Of a stretch of 64,000 bases of DNA, positions 7,490 through 17,100 are shown in pieces. The stretch is from a virus. The stretch is from positions 1 through 64,000 of the IMG/VR virus record IMGVR_UViG_3300032163_000009. One strand, written 5' to 3'. The translations under genes were made by a program, and so were the position numbers. The notes beneath the pieces are model-generated. The model saw only the letters and a program-made list of their open reading frames with translations. It ran no database searches and was not told the origin of the DNA. Numbering within the stretch: the stretch's first letter is position 1; every line of letters begins with the position of its first letter.

Positions 7490-7786
7490 TTACACTTCAA
7501 TCAACTTGCCGTCTGTTAAGAATCCGTGCCAACGATCGGGCTGGTCTTTCGCACCATGAACCAAGATCGACGGCGTGAGCGTCGGCACTTCTTTGTTGCC
7601 GTTCCACTGCCACACCGGATATTTTTTCGGCGCTAATTCTTTATCCAGATACAAGGCAGCCACCTCAAGCATTGCATCAGCGCCAAACCGGACAATAACC
7701 ATTAAGCCGTTTAGATCGGTGTTCATGAAACACCAATCGCCTTTTGCGCCATTGGTGTTTAGATCGCCCCAATCTTTTCTTAACAT
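7490..7786 (-). CDS. DUF6527 family protein, 98 aa
   Basis: The C-terminal half carries WQWNGNKEVPTLTPSIL, then HGFLTDGKL, the signature of the DUF6527 family. Family members are common in phage late regions and some are annotated as ammonia monooxygenase-like; the real function is unknown. The start is ATG 7786, which overlaps the stop of the preceding gene (TGATG); an in-frame GTG at 7831 lies inside that gene and is rejected. It is the last gene of the leftward late block. Confidence 0.75.
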   Translation of the reverse strand: MLRKDWGDLNTNGAKGDWCFMNTDLNGLMVIVRFGADAMLEVAALYLDKELAPKKYPVWQWNGNKEVPTLTPSILVHGAKDQPDRWHGFLTDGKLIEV

Positions 7787-7938
7787 CAGCAACCCGCACT
7801 CGGTAGCAACGCTGCAATTATCAACAAACACACTGCCAGCAGGATCAACGTGATGCCGAAAATAATCAAGCGGCGACGGCGGCGATCGATCCCTTGATCA
7901 AAGAACGGCTGCAATTTCGGCGGCACGGGATCGGGCAT
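7786..7938 (-). CDS. Small single-span membrane protein, 50 aa
   Basis: ATG 7938 follows a GGAGG site after five bases. The N-terminal 18 residues are proline-rich, then comes a run of five arginines, then a hydrophobic helix of about 24 residues, and the protein ends in Cys. The positive-inside rule predicts the N-terminus in the cytoplasm. The stop overlaps the start of the DUF6527 gene. Its place next to lysis-region genes suggests a membrane role during lysis, but this is not shown by sequence. Confidence 0.65.
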   Translation of the reverse strand: MPDPVPPKLQPFFDQGIDRRRRRLIIFGITLILLAVCLLIIAALLPSAGC

Positions 7939-7939
7939 G

Positions 7940-8221
7940 TCAATCCTCCGGCACAGGTGCATTGAAATCCAACTCGATCGAGCCGTTGACCGCTTTCAAC
8001 GTCATGCCGATCTCAGGATGTTCACGCAAATGCTTTTCGCGCTGCGGCCAGCGGGCCAACACATTCGCCGCTTGCTGCATATCTTTTATGAAATCGGGGT
8101 CGCGCAATTGCAAGGCGTCGCGCACGGTTTGACTCAACGGCACGACGAGCTGCGCATAGGGCTCAGGCTGTGAAGCAACGCGGGCGGAAATAAAACGCGG
8201 GTCTTCGATCGAGGCATTCAT
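7940..8221 (-). CDS. Hypothetical protein, 93 aa
   Basis: A soluble, mostly helical protein with no recognised motif. It starts at ATG 8221 and ends one base before the next start. It is part of the distal end of the late operon, after the endolysin and membrane genes. Nothing in the sequence gives a function. Confidence 0.65.
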   Translation of the reverse strand: MNASIEDPRFISARVASQPEPYAQLVVPLSQTVRDALQLRDPDFIKDMQQAANVLARWPQREKHLREHPEIGMTLKAVNGSIELDFNAPVPED

Positions 8222-8234
8222 TATTCGACTCCTG

Positions 8235-9086
8235 TCACTTGAGGGTAGGATTGCAATTTACACCGATTTCGGTCCACAGATGATCGGGGGATGAAAAAGT
8301 ATAACTCACTTTCAGATTGTCTTTCAGATGCGATAAGTCATTGTCTAGCCGCAGGGCTGATGGCAGCCAACGCCCGATCAAATCGTTCCAAGTGCCGACG
8401 TATAGGCAAGGCGGATAGGTCTTCCCCCCGTCTGCGATTGACCACTGGACTGCATCAACAAAAACCTGCTTAACTGATTCAGTCTGTGTCACATTCCTAT
8501 TTCCGTACCAAACGCTTTCGAGATAACTATTGCCGCTCGATGCACACTTGGTCAGCCTGGCCGTATAGAGAATTTCTGATGCGACGAAACGATAGGCCGA
8601 CGTGTCGCTGATGACTTCGGCTTCGCCTTGCAGAATCCTCGCCATTCTGGTTAGACAGCCATTGATCTTGAGATCATCAGGAATATCCAGCGCGGGCAAG
8701 TTGGCATTTTCAGGCGTCGGCGCCGGTAAGGCTATCGAGGCAACTTCGATCGGTGTCGCGGTAACGATCGGCGTCACCTTTATAATCGGAGCCGAATCAC
8801 TCTTTTTGATTTCGGCAACGGCGGCAGATGGCGTCACCAGCACCGCCGAATGTGCGGCGACTGGAAAGAACACAGACAGCCCAAAGATAGACACAGCAGC
8901 AATCGCCAATATCGCCACCAGAAGCGGAATGATGTTGAGGCTGATCTTTTCTTTGGCCTGCGTCGCGCTGCGATCGGTTCGAGCGCGCCACTCTGTTATC
9001 TTTCGATCGGTTTTGGCGGCACGATACGGATCGATTGAAGGATCGGCGGGTACGGCATGGGTAAGTCGATCGAGGGGTTGAAGCAT
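8235..9086 (-). CDS. Membrane-anchored protein with outer domain, 283 aa
   Basis: The N-terminal 50 residues are charged and cytoplasmic. One membrane helix spans about residues 51-75, followed by a Pro/Thr/Ala-rich linker (to about 130) and a C-terminal domain. The start of that domain (LTRMARILQGEAEVISD) weakly resembles SleB-type cell-wall hydrolases, which carry a Glu in a similar helix, but the rest does not match clearly. A cell-wall or lysis role fits the location. A terminator lies upstream at 9163-9203, so this gene may need its own promoter. Confidence 0.65.
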   Translation of the reverse strand: MLQPLDRLTHAVPADPSIDPYRAAKTDRKITEWRARTDRSATQAKEKISLNIIPLLVAILAIAAVSIFGLSVFFPVAAHSAVLVTPSAAVAEIKKSDSAPIIKVTPIVTATPIEVASIALPAPTPENANLPALDIPDDLKINGCLTRMARILQGEAEVISDTSAYRFVASEILYTARLTKCASSGNSYLESVWYGNRNVTQTESVKQVFVDAVQWSIADGGKTYPPCLYVGTWNDLIGRWLPSALRLDNDLSHLKDNLKVSYTFSSPDHLWTEIGVNCNPTLK

Positions 9087-9162
9087 AAGGAAAGTGTATC
9101 ACTGTTTTACTCGCTTGATTCGCCGTCTAACATTTTCTAATCTTTCCAGTTATGTCATACTT

Positions 9163-9203
9163 AAAAGGGCGCGAAGATCATACGATCTTCGCGCCCTCTT
9201 TTT
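9163..9203 (-). terminator. Intrinsic terminator, 13-bp stem
   Basis: Arms 9167-9179 and 9184-9196 form a perfect 13-bp stem with a 4-base loop. On the leftward strand it is followed by TTTT, and on the + strand by TCTTTTT, so it could act in both directions. It lies between the duplicated membrane-protein gene and the anchored protein gene, separating the end of the late operon into two parts. The 212-base gap holding it has no other clear feature. Confidence 0.75.
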
Positions 9204-9298
9204 GTTGTTTTGAGCGGGTCGCGCTGCTATCTGCGGCAGCCCACTGCTCGGGTGTGTTTGCACTGCTAAAACACACCCGCAAGCAGACTTGCAGGCAT

Positions 9299-9856
9299 TC
9301 ATGTAGTCTTTATCGTTTTGGCTGGAATAGCCTCGTCTTGCATGGCTTCCGATTCGGCTTTAATCAGGGTCAGCGCTGCCGCTTGCTTGACAGCGGCCGC
9401 TTGAATCCCCGCGTCCTCTTTAGCGAAGGTATAGATCACTAGCACGACGATCGGCTGCAATGCGCCAATGGCAAACTTGACTGACTCGACTAAATCCGCC
9501 GTGCCGGATTTGGCGACGAAATAAGACACGAGGCTGATCGCATCGTTCACCAGCAGGGTGAGGAACTTGCGCGAATGCAGCAAGCTGACGATCACTGAAC
9601 CGATCGAGCCTTCGAAGGCGTCTACGTCGCCGCTGGCAACATTCTCAATCGAGACGGCATAGATCAACACCAAGAAAGTTGGCTGCAAGGCAGCGATGAG
9701 AAAATTAACATCGGCCTGCAACTCGATCGAACCAGACTTGCCGACGACGAACAGCGCGATCGAGATAATCAGATCGAGCAACATCAGCAAAAACTTTTGG
9801 GAGCGAAGCAGTAAACCGAACGTCGATATTTTTTGGGTGTTCTTTTGAGTGTTCAT
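9299..9856 (-). CDS. Membrane protein with tandem internal duplication, possible holin
   Basis: Residues about 14-74 and 89-149 are two copies of one unit. Each reads LL.S.KFL..L.D.IS.....V.KSG, then V.F.I.ALQP..LVLIY....E. Each unit holds two membrane helices, giving four in total, followed by a charged Ala-rich tail. The unit alone looks like a small phage membrane protein of the kind found next to endolysins. With the endolysin 1 kb upstream, a holin or holin-like function is the best guess. ATG 9856 is preceded by AGGAGAACC. Confidence 0.65.
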   Translation of the reverse strand: MNTQKNTQKISTFGLLLRSQKFLLMLLDLIISIALFVVGKSGSIELQADVNFLIAALQPTFLVLIYAVSIENVASGDVDAFEGSIGSVIVSLLHSRKFLTLLVNDAISLVSYFVAKSGTADLVESVKFAIGALQPIVVLVIYTFAKEDAGIQAAAVKQAAALTLIKAESEAMQDEAIPAKTIKTT

Positions 9857-9879
9857 GGTTCTCCTGTTTTAGATAAGCG

Positions 9880-10341
9880 TCAAGTATTCGCGTGACTTAA
9901 TCTTGAAATTTCTTCATCGCGTGCGCGGATGATCTCGCCTAGCCTAACAATTTCAAGTCCCAGTCGCGTCACTTCATTACGACTTTCTTGCAACTTAGTT
10001 GACAGTTCAGAAATGCTTTTGGCGTGTGCACGAATCTCAATGCCCAGCGCCTCGGTGTCGCTGAGGTAGTTTGCCGCCAGCGCCTCATTTTCTTTCTTAT
10101 ACTCTTTCGCGTCAAGCAGAATGGAAGCCCGCAGCGACTCATTGTCCTTGCGGTACTCTTCAATTTGATCGGATAAATGCTCAGCCGTTTCAGTCAGTGT
10201 CTTGATCGCCATAGCATTGTTAAGATTACCTTGAGATCGATCGACGCCCGGTTTATTGCGAGCATTGATCTGCCCCCAAATGGCGGCCAGAGCTGTGATG
10301 AAGCTGCCGATTGCTACCAGTGCAACAAGATCGATGTTCAT
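9880..10341 (-). CDS. Anchored coiled-coil protein, spanin- or Rz-like, 153 aa
   Basis: ATG 10341 is chosen because CAGGAATCA precedes it and it overlaps the stop of the upstream gene (ATGA). The first 20 residues form a membrane anchor (VALVAIGSFITALAAIWG). The remainder is a long heptad-rich coiled coil with many Glu, Arg and Lys. This is the layout of an inner-membrane spanin (Rz) or of the phage gp-type lysis accessory proteins. No outer-membrane spanin partner is evident. Position in the lysis region supports the idea. Confidence 0.65.
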   Translation of the reverse strand: MNIDLVALVAIGSFITALAAIWGQINARNKPGVDRSQGNLNNAMAIKTLTETAEHLSDQIEEYRKDNESLRASILLDAKEYKKENEALAANYLSDTEALGIEIRAHAKSISELSTKLQESRNEVTRLGLEIVRLGEIIRARDEEISRLSHANT

Positions 10342-10739
10342 GATTGATTCCTGAAAATCAAAAGGTATAAATTTGTTAGCGCCATCAGCGAGTAAACCGG
10401 CACGGCGGTTACATTTGCGTTTGCAATGGTAATCGTGACTGCGACGCATATCCAAAAAAACGCAGATAGGGCCAGGCTCACCTTCCTGACTACCTTGAAG
10501 CCGTAAGCAACACTCAAGAATGATAGTAAGCCCGCAAACGCTCCCAGACTGCCCCAGACGATCTCGCTATCGGCGGGTGTTGTCATTAGCTGACGCATAA
10601 TGGCAAATGAACTAGACTCAAAAGTGTTCCACCACGGCGATAGAATCCACATGCTGAATAGCGTCAAGATCAACGCTAGAAATAATTCTAGCGCTGACAC
10701 CTCGGATTGACTAAGGATGTATTTTAAGTTGTGCTTCAT
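10338..10739 (-). CDS. Membrane protein with about four spans, possible holin, 133 aa
   Basis: ATG 10739 overlaps the endolysin stop (ATGA), so it is chosen over the in-frame upstream start at 10865. Hydrophobic segments lie at about residues 17-35, 62-80, 85-103 and 108-127. The gene is coupled to the endolysin upstream and to the coiled-coil gene downstream, the usual place for a holin. There is no family signature, so holin is an inference from topology and context. Confidence 0.65.
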   Translation of the reverse strand: MKHNLKYILSQSEVSALELFLALILTLFSMWILSPWWNTFESSSFAIMRQLMTTPADSEIVWGSLGAFAGLLSFLSVAYGFKVVRKVSLALSAFFWICVAVTITIANANVTAVPVYSLMALTNLYLLIFRNQS

Positions 10740-13330
10740 ACCGCCTCGATGAAACTGCGTATAGCCCGCAAAATCGCGGGCTGATTCTGCAATGCCCAGT
10801 CGTCGTCTTGCCAGCGATAGAATGCCACGCCCGCGATCGGTTGATGCGCTTGATCGATATTCCATTGATGCAGGTATTTGACGCAGTGATCAATCCAAAC
10901 CGCCCCGGTGTCTTTCGACCAGCCTAACTTCGTTGAGTTGTCCAACCGCTGCGGGTTGGCCTCGGTAATATAGACCGGCAGATGCTTGAAGCGCAGCGGC
11001 ACTTCGGCGAGTGCGGTTTCTACCGCGCGGAAGTGCAGGAACTGCCAGCGCAGCGGATCGTCGCTGAACTTGGCATCGGACGTGATCAAAGTCGGGACGT
11101 TGGCTTGCGTCTTGCTGTGCAAGAACAGCGCACCGGCTCCGCTGATGCCGGTCAATATCTTCCGCCACCAGATTCGATTATCGGCTGGACACGCGGCTGG
11201 CAGCCACGCAAACTGCGGCCCGAAATAAGGATCAAGCGGTGCGGGTCCAAAAGCAACCGCGCGGGTCAGGGCTGCCCACACTCGATTGTAGGAAGCAATA
11301 TAACTTTCGGGCGTGATCGGTTGAATGTCCGCGCCTGGCTTGCCTATATCCGAATCGAAGCCCGGCCATTCTTGCGGGTTGTTAATCTCGTTGCCGTAGA
11401 TAAACGCCGCCGCGCCGGACGCGGGGTTGGCGTTGATCGTCTTGACGATCGCTTGTTCGAAGGCCGCTAGCCGATTCGGGGGCGGCAACGTGCCTGTGCC
11501 GTCGGCATAACCGTAGCCGAGTCGAACGACAACCTTGATTCCGGCTTGGGCGAATTTTGAAAAGTCTAGCGCAACCGGTTGATCGCTCACCTGCACCAGC
11601 GCCACGCACAACCCTTTCAAGTTGTTCTGCTGCATCCAGTCGCCACCGGCTGCATCATGCACGCCAATCAACAGCGGCGCAGCGAGGGGCTGAGGCGGTG
11701 TAATCGGCACAGGCTTTTGAATCTCCATGATCGACATGGGATCGATGACATCGGCCACAGAATAACCGCTCAAGCCATGACCGAGGGCTTGGATATTCAA
11801 ATGCAAATGAACCGCAGTGGTGCCAGTCAGTCCGGCTACACCGATATGCTGGCCGCGCTTAACGACTTGCCCGACCCTCACGTTGAAACTATTGAGATGG
11901 CAGTACCATGAGCGCCAAACTCGATCGGCGACCCGATGCTCGATGATCACATGCTGACCATAGTTTAGCGCTGGCGGTGACGCAAATCTGTCTGTCGCCA
12001 AAACGACCGTGCCATCGGCCACAGCGTAAACCGGCACGCTGGCGTGTTTCACATCGTCAAAGGCATCGAAGTCCGTGCCTTCGTGTAAGTGATTGGCATA
12101 CGCGGCCGGTGCGTTGAAAGGATTGGTCACGCGCAGCGGGATCGTCTCGATCGGCGACGAGATCACAAACGGAACAGGGGCGGGCGGCGGCTGAACCGTT
12201 GAGCCAAATTCTCTGAACTCGATATTGCGCACGCCGCGCGCCCGCAGCCAAGTCTCGATGTTGTCCGTCCAGCCTGATCGCTTGTAGACCACGACCAAAC
12301 TGTCGCTGCCTACTTTGGCCGAAGTGTTAATCACCACGGCATCATCAGCGCTTTGAGAGGCGGTGCCTTTGACTTTATCGCGCAGCGCGTCAAACTCTTT
12401 GACTTCGGCCTCGGTCAATTTCTGCGGAGCGAGATAGAAGATGGAGCGATACAAAGTGGAGGCCGGACTTGGAATCGGCGCAGGCACAGGCACGGTCACG
12501 GGTTGCTTGATGATTGCGGCGGCATACGCTGGCAGAATGGCTTTCAAGTTGGATTCCGAGCCGCCTAACTGAAAGCCGCACGCGCCGATCACATCAGCGT
12601 CGAGAATCAACTGGCTGTCGTATTTAACCATGCTGTCGATCCACTGCGAGCCGTTAGACGTGCCACCTGTGCCGAAACCATTGCCCGATGAAGCCTCGCT
12701 AATGATGATCGGTAACTGTGCATCGATCGGCAGCGCAGCCTTGATTTGTCGATAGCGCAGCGCGTTGTCAAAGTCGAGGCGCGGATCAGCATCTTCCCAA
12801 TAGGCATGCAGCGACAAAATCGCCCCCAACTCTTTGGCGCGACGCAGCGAAGGCAGCAAGTAGGGCAGGACGGATATTTCCGGCGCGCCGGTCGTGAATG
12901 ATCCGTAAGCCAGTTTGAAACCGTTTTGATAGGCGATTTCAAGCGCGGTCAGCATCCACACGTTAAACCATTCGGCTTTGGCCGGAACATCCGGCACAGG
13001 TTCATTCAACGGATCAAACCAATCAGCCGGATTCAAGCGCCAGTTTTGCATGAGCGTTCGCTTGTGCGAGTCGCGTGTCTTGGTCATCCACTCAAGGCAA
13101 TTGGCAACGGGATCGCCTTCGAGAAAACCGGGCGGTGTCCGATTGAACTCATCGGTTTGATAACGATATACCCATTTAGTCGTTGGGCTGAATTGGGCAA
13201 TGTCGCCGCTGATGTCTTCATCGACGGAGTAGATGATGCCGATCGGCCTTCCGCCGTTGGCACACGCTGCCAGCCAGTCTCCGAACCCGTCGCGCTTGCC
13301 GCTTGAAATATGGACGCTGAGTTTGCTCAT
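10736..13330 (-). CDS. Three-domain endolysin: glycosidase-like, M23 peptidase, glycosidase-like
   Basis: Residues 1-270 look like a clan-A TIM-barrel glycosidase: LNEP gives the acid/base Glu near 109, and IISEASSG a second Glu near 212. A Pro-rich linker and a small domain (295-375) follow. Residues about 400-535 are an M23 metallopeptidase with HEGTD (416-420), YCHL (478) and HLHL (508-510) as zinc and catalytic residues. Residues 555-864 are a second glycosidase-like barrel with YGNEIN (Glu 648) and YITEANP (Glu 790). The protein would cut both glycan and peptide in the cell wall. It has no signal peptide. The ribosome site is CCGGAGCACC. Confidence 0.85.
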   Translation of the reverse strand: MSKLSVHISSGKRDGFGDWLAACANGGRPIGIIYSVDEDISGDIAQFSPTTKWVYRYQTDEFNRTPPGFLEGDPVANCLEWMTKTRDSHKRTLMQNWRLNPADWFDPLNEPVPDVPAKAEWFNVWMLTALEIAYQNGFKLAYGSFTTGAPEISVLPYLLPSLRRAKELGAILSLHAYWEDADPRLDFDNALRYRQIKAALPIDAQLPIIISEASSGNGFGTGGTSNGSQWIDSMVKYDSQLILDADVIGACGFQLGGSESNLKAILPAYAAAIIKQPVTVPVPAPIPSPASTLYRSIFYLAPQKLTEAEVKEFDALRDKVKGTASQSADDAVVINTSAKVGSDSLVVVYKRSGWTDNIETWLRARGVRNIEFREFGSTVQPPPAPVPFVISSPIETIPLRVTNPFNAPAAYANHLHEGTDFDAFDDVKHASVPVYAVADGTVVLATDRFASPPALNYGQHVIIEHRVADRVWRSWYCHLNSFNVRVGQVVKRGQHIGVAGLTGTTAVHLHLNIQALGHGLSGYSVADVIDPMSIMEIQKPVPITPPQPLAAPLLIGVHDAAGGDWMQQNNLKGLCVALVQVSDQPVALDFSKFAQAGIKVVVRLGYGYADGTGTLPPPNRLAAFEQAIVKTINANPASGAAAFIYGNEINNPQEWPGFDSDIGKPGADIQPITPESYIASYNRVWAALTRAVAFGPAPLDPYFGPQFAWLPAACPADNRIWWRKILTGISGAGALFLHSKTQANVPTLITSDAKFSDDPLRWQFLHFRAVETALAEVPLRFKHLPVYITEANPQRLDNSTKLGWSKDTGAVWIDHCVKYLHQWNIDQAHQPIAGVAFYRWQDDDWALQNQPAILRAIRSFIEAV

Positions 13331-13348
13331 GGTGCTCCGGTTGCCGCT

Positions 13349-13617
13349 TTACTTTTCTTTGGTGTGTGCGGCCTTGGGTGTGACAATCTCGAAATCGACC
13401 AGCACTTCTTGATTGGCATTTTCGGTCATGAACATTGGTGTAGTGAGGCCGCCAAGGTGAATATCCCGCTATTGTTGCCAGCGGCGGCCATGCCTAATGT
13501 TTCTTTCGCGTCTTGCACCAGCGACAGATTGGCACTATAGATAAACGGATTGGTGTCTTTGTCGGCGTTGGTGTTCGGTGTGCGCGAAACAGCGGTGACT
13601 TTGAATTTTGCTTGCAT
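13349..13617 (-). CDS. Small phage structural-type protein, interrupted by a -1 frame change
   Basis: From ATG 13617 the frame reads MQAKFKVTAVSRTPNTN onwards and stops at 13426. Just before that stop, the -1 frame gives a better continuation (IFTLGGLTTPMF, then EVLVDFEIVTPKAAHTKEK), ending at TAA 13349-13351. The combined length needs exactly one -1 step, near 13455, giving 89 residues. The pattern of a beta-rich domain ending in VDFE.V fits small phage proteins of unknown role. No classical slippery heptamer is visible, so this may be a mutation, a sequencing error or two separate products. Confidence 0.55.
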
Positions 13618-13638
13618 GATATATTCTCCTGTGAAAAA

Positions 13639-14073
13639 TTAAGGACGCCTCGCGCTTCGCCGCGCGGCAGCGGGTTGTGCTTTCGGTTGATCCACTACCT
13701 GCACGTCTTCGGATTCAAAGACGATGCCTAGCTGCTCATAGAGATCGGCAATCTCTTTTCGCATTTGAAGCCATTGACCTTTCGGCCACACATATTCTTT
13801 GACGAGGCCGATTAGAAATTCGACCAAGTTGCGGTCCTTGATCTCTACCTTGAAGCGGTGTTCCTTGTCTTTCCACGAATACGCGGTGATGTCACGCCCA
13901 TCGGTGAGACGGGTTTCAGTTTGAGACCACCCGACCAAATCCCGATCCCGATCACTGAGTTCAATCAAATCCAGCAATCGACTGGCCTTGTGCATGATAC
14001 GGGCGGACGGTGCAATGTCGCCAACAATCGTAGCCAGGTTCACGCGCTGCCAAGTATTCAAAAGCAATTCCAT
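13639..14073 (-). CDS. Hypothetical phage protein, 144 aa
   Basis: A soluble alpha/beta protein with a basic Ala/Arg-rich C-terminal tail. The middle part (WSQTETRLTDG, then KDKEHRFKVEIKDR) suggests a small beta sheet followed by helices. It sits between the fibre gene and the small structural-type gene, and is likely part of the late operon. No family was recognised. Confidence 0.7.
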   Translation of the reverse strand: MELLLNTWQRVNLATIVGDIAPSARIMHKASRLLDLIELSDRDRDLVGWSQTETRLTDGRDITAYSWKDKEHRFKVEIKDRNLVEFLIGLVKEYVWPKGQWLQMRKEIADLYEQLGIVFESEDVQVVDQPKAQPAAARRSARRP

Positions 14074-14150
14074 TATTTTCCCTCACTGAAATTTAGGATA
14101 GACTGCCGCTTAGATTCTATGCCTAATTCTGTGCGGTGTCAATCGGCTGG

Positions 14151-17100
14151 TTACGAACCCAAATTCCACACCCTCACCGTGCAATGCCAGGTCACGTTGT
14201 TGTTAAGCGCCCCAGTAATTCTTACCCGCGCCGTCGCCCCCGTCACATCGATCGTAGCATCCCAACCCGCCTGACTTTCTCCGAGAACGGTGGTTGTTGC
14301 CGAACCAACAATTGCCGTAGTCGGCGTACTGTTGCACTTGATAACGGCATAGACCACATATCCGGCGCTGTCATTGGGTGCGCCACTACTGCCGCCAGTT
14401 CTGCGCGCGGTTATCACTGCTTCAATTACACACGTCGTTGATGCGGCCACAGTGACAGTATGAAGCGTTGTTACAGTGGCATCGGTGGTCGCCGCCCGAT
14501 TCTGGTAGATGTTCTCAGTTGGATCATCATTGGTTGCCGTTGAAATATAAGTTTGAACAGCATTCCCCAGTGTGTCTTGCTGCACCTTGATCTCGCCGGT
14601 GCCTGCGCCAGTGGCTGAGCCGATATTAAGGCCACCCGTAATAATGCTGCTGCCTCGGACATCGAGCATTGCCGCTGGTGTGTCGAGTGCACCAATAACC
14701 AACCCGTCAAAAGTGCCTGCACTGGAATACAATTGTGCGCGGCTAGTGCTTGACCCGTTGCTGGTAAGATTAAAAAATGCTTGCACCGTTCCAGTTATAT
14801 TCGTGGTTTCAATAACAACGGTGGCAGATTCGGTAGCGGTCTTACTTAGTGCTTCAATAACTATCTGCGCATTTGTTCCGGCATACGTTGTCAGTACACG
14901 ACTTATATTCACTCCCCCATTGAACCAATGGACACCGTGAGTTGTTCCAGTTGCCGATGTAGCCGCGATTGATATTCCGGTAGAGTTCAGCGTAACATCT
15001 CCGCCACCTGCCGAGATTGAACCATCCGTATCCACATACGCCTGCACCGTCGTATTCCCTCGAAACTCCAACCGGTTATTCGACGTATTCCAATAAGCAT
15101 TTCCTTTCGATGCACCCACCACGCCCAGCGTCACATTGCCGCTTGTATCGACCGAAAAGTAAGTAGCGTCCACCGCGCCAGCCGATCGCGCAATAATGCT
15201 GATTGCACCGGCTGACACCTCCACGCGGCTTTGCGAATTTGCCACTTGCCCGACGATCACTTTGCCGCTCGTGTCCAGTTGCATATTGACCGTCGTATTG
15301 GTGCGGAACTGCGCCGCGCCGGCCGTGATCAAAATGTTGGACAACGACGCCCCCACCGCGCCGATGGTGATCACGCCCGCCGTGCTCATACTCATCTGCG
15401 TCGTATCCACCCCGCCGCCGCTGCGTGAAATGAAATTGACTGCGCCGGCTGTAATCTCAACCCGACTCAGTGAATTGGCGACTGTGCCCACCACAATGTT
15501 GCCGCTGGTGTCCAATGACAAATTAACGGTGGTGTTCGTGCGCAACTGCACCGCGCCCGCCGTGATGTATACATTGCTCAGTGATGCGCCGACTGCACCG
15601 ACAGTGATGTTCCCGCTGCCGTCCCACTGGCCGATCGTGGTGACGTTGTTAATAATCCGCAGCCCGTTCGTCGTGTCGAGCGTGATCGACGTTTGACCCG
15701 CTACTCCATACGAACCAAACCCTACGCCATAAGTATTTACGACATAGCCATAAGCCCCGTTTAAGTTACCGAGCCGCGTCAGCAAGGTCGTCGTGCTCCA
15801 CGGTGAACCGGCATGCGTGCCCATCGAGATATTCGGCGCAGAGCCAATCGTTCCATCGCTGCTCAACGAAATCCAAGATGAGCCACTTGCGCCGTAATCC
15901 ACCACTGCCGCACCTGCGGGAAAAGTCGCTGAACTGCCATTCATCAACGAGACATTGTAGGTGTAATACGTCACGCCGTTGCTGGTATTGATCGCATTGT
16001 CCACGCGCAACCAATTGTCTACCACGGCTGAACCGGTGAACGCCTTGAGGCGCAGAATATCACCGGCTGCGAATAAAGGCAGATGACCAGTTGGTGAATC
16101 TTTCACTTGAATCTGAGCGCCCGAACCATCTTGTAATGAACCAAGCCAGCGATGCTCGTTGTTCGTTCCACGCGGCCAGATCGTCAGGTTGTCAAATGTG
16201 TTGCTGGTATTAGTGCTATACAGGCCATGCAATGTGTAAGTCGAAGCAGGCACAGTGACAACGCCGAGCGCGACCTTAACATTATTGTAATAAAGTAACC
16301 CATTGGTGCCGTCGATAATCAACCGCAGCACCGCTCCCGCACTGTAAGTGGCCGCCGCACTGATCAAATTGGTTGTGACGCCCGCGACCACCTTATCCAA
16401 CTTCGCGTTCGTGCCATCATGATAGGCGATTAGATAGTTGCTTGTATCCTGCCAACGTGCCACGATCCCAGCCACGCCACCAGCACGAGTAACCGCCACA
16501 TCAATAATCGCGTCAGCGCACAGTGAATTAACGGTCGCAAAGCCATTGCCGCCACTCAACGTTGGACAATAAGCTGCATTCGTTGAAATTCCCCATGTGC
16601 CAACTTGTGCCGTATAGGCCAGTGCACTGATTATCTGCGAGTCCGGCCCGCTCGTTTCGGTGCTCGTCAGAGTGACCGCGCTATTCGCGCGCGCGAACGT
16701 ATCGTAGGCGCACGGCGCTGGAATATACAACTGAGTCGGGATTCGGAAATCATCAAAGGTCGCCACGCCGGTGTTGCCTTCATCCTGAATGGTTGGATAC
16801 AAATTCGCAGTGCCCGCCGACGACACCCAAACCAATGACCAATTCGTGTAAATGCCACCTTTGATGAAATACCATGCACCTGTTGATCGCAACACGACTG
16901 CCATTTGATAATCTGTGCCCGAAGACAGATTTGCACCCACCGCCTTTCCCGACGAATTGTCGCGTATGCTTAGTCCACCGCCACCACCAGAATTTTGATA
17001 AATAGTCGCAATAGGTGAAGTCGATGCAGTTTGATCACTATCCCAACCCATTGAGAGTGATCCGGCTGTCGTGAAATTATAGGTTCCTAATATGGCCAAA

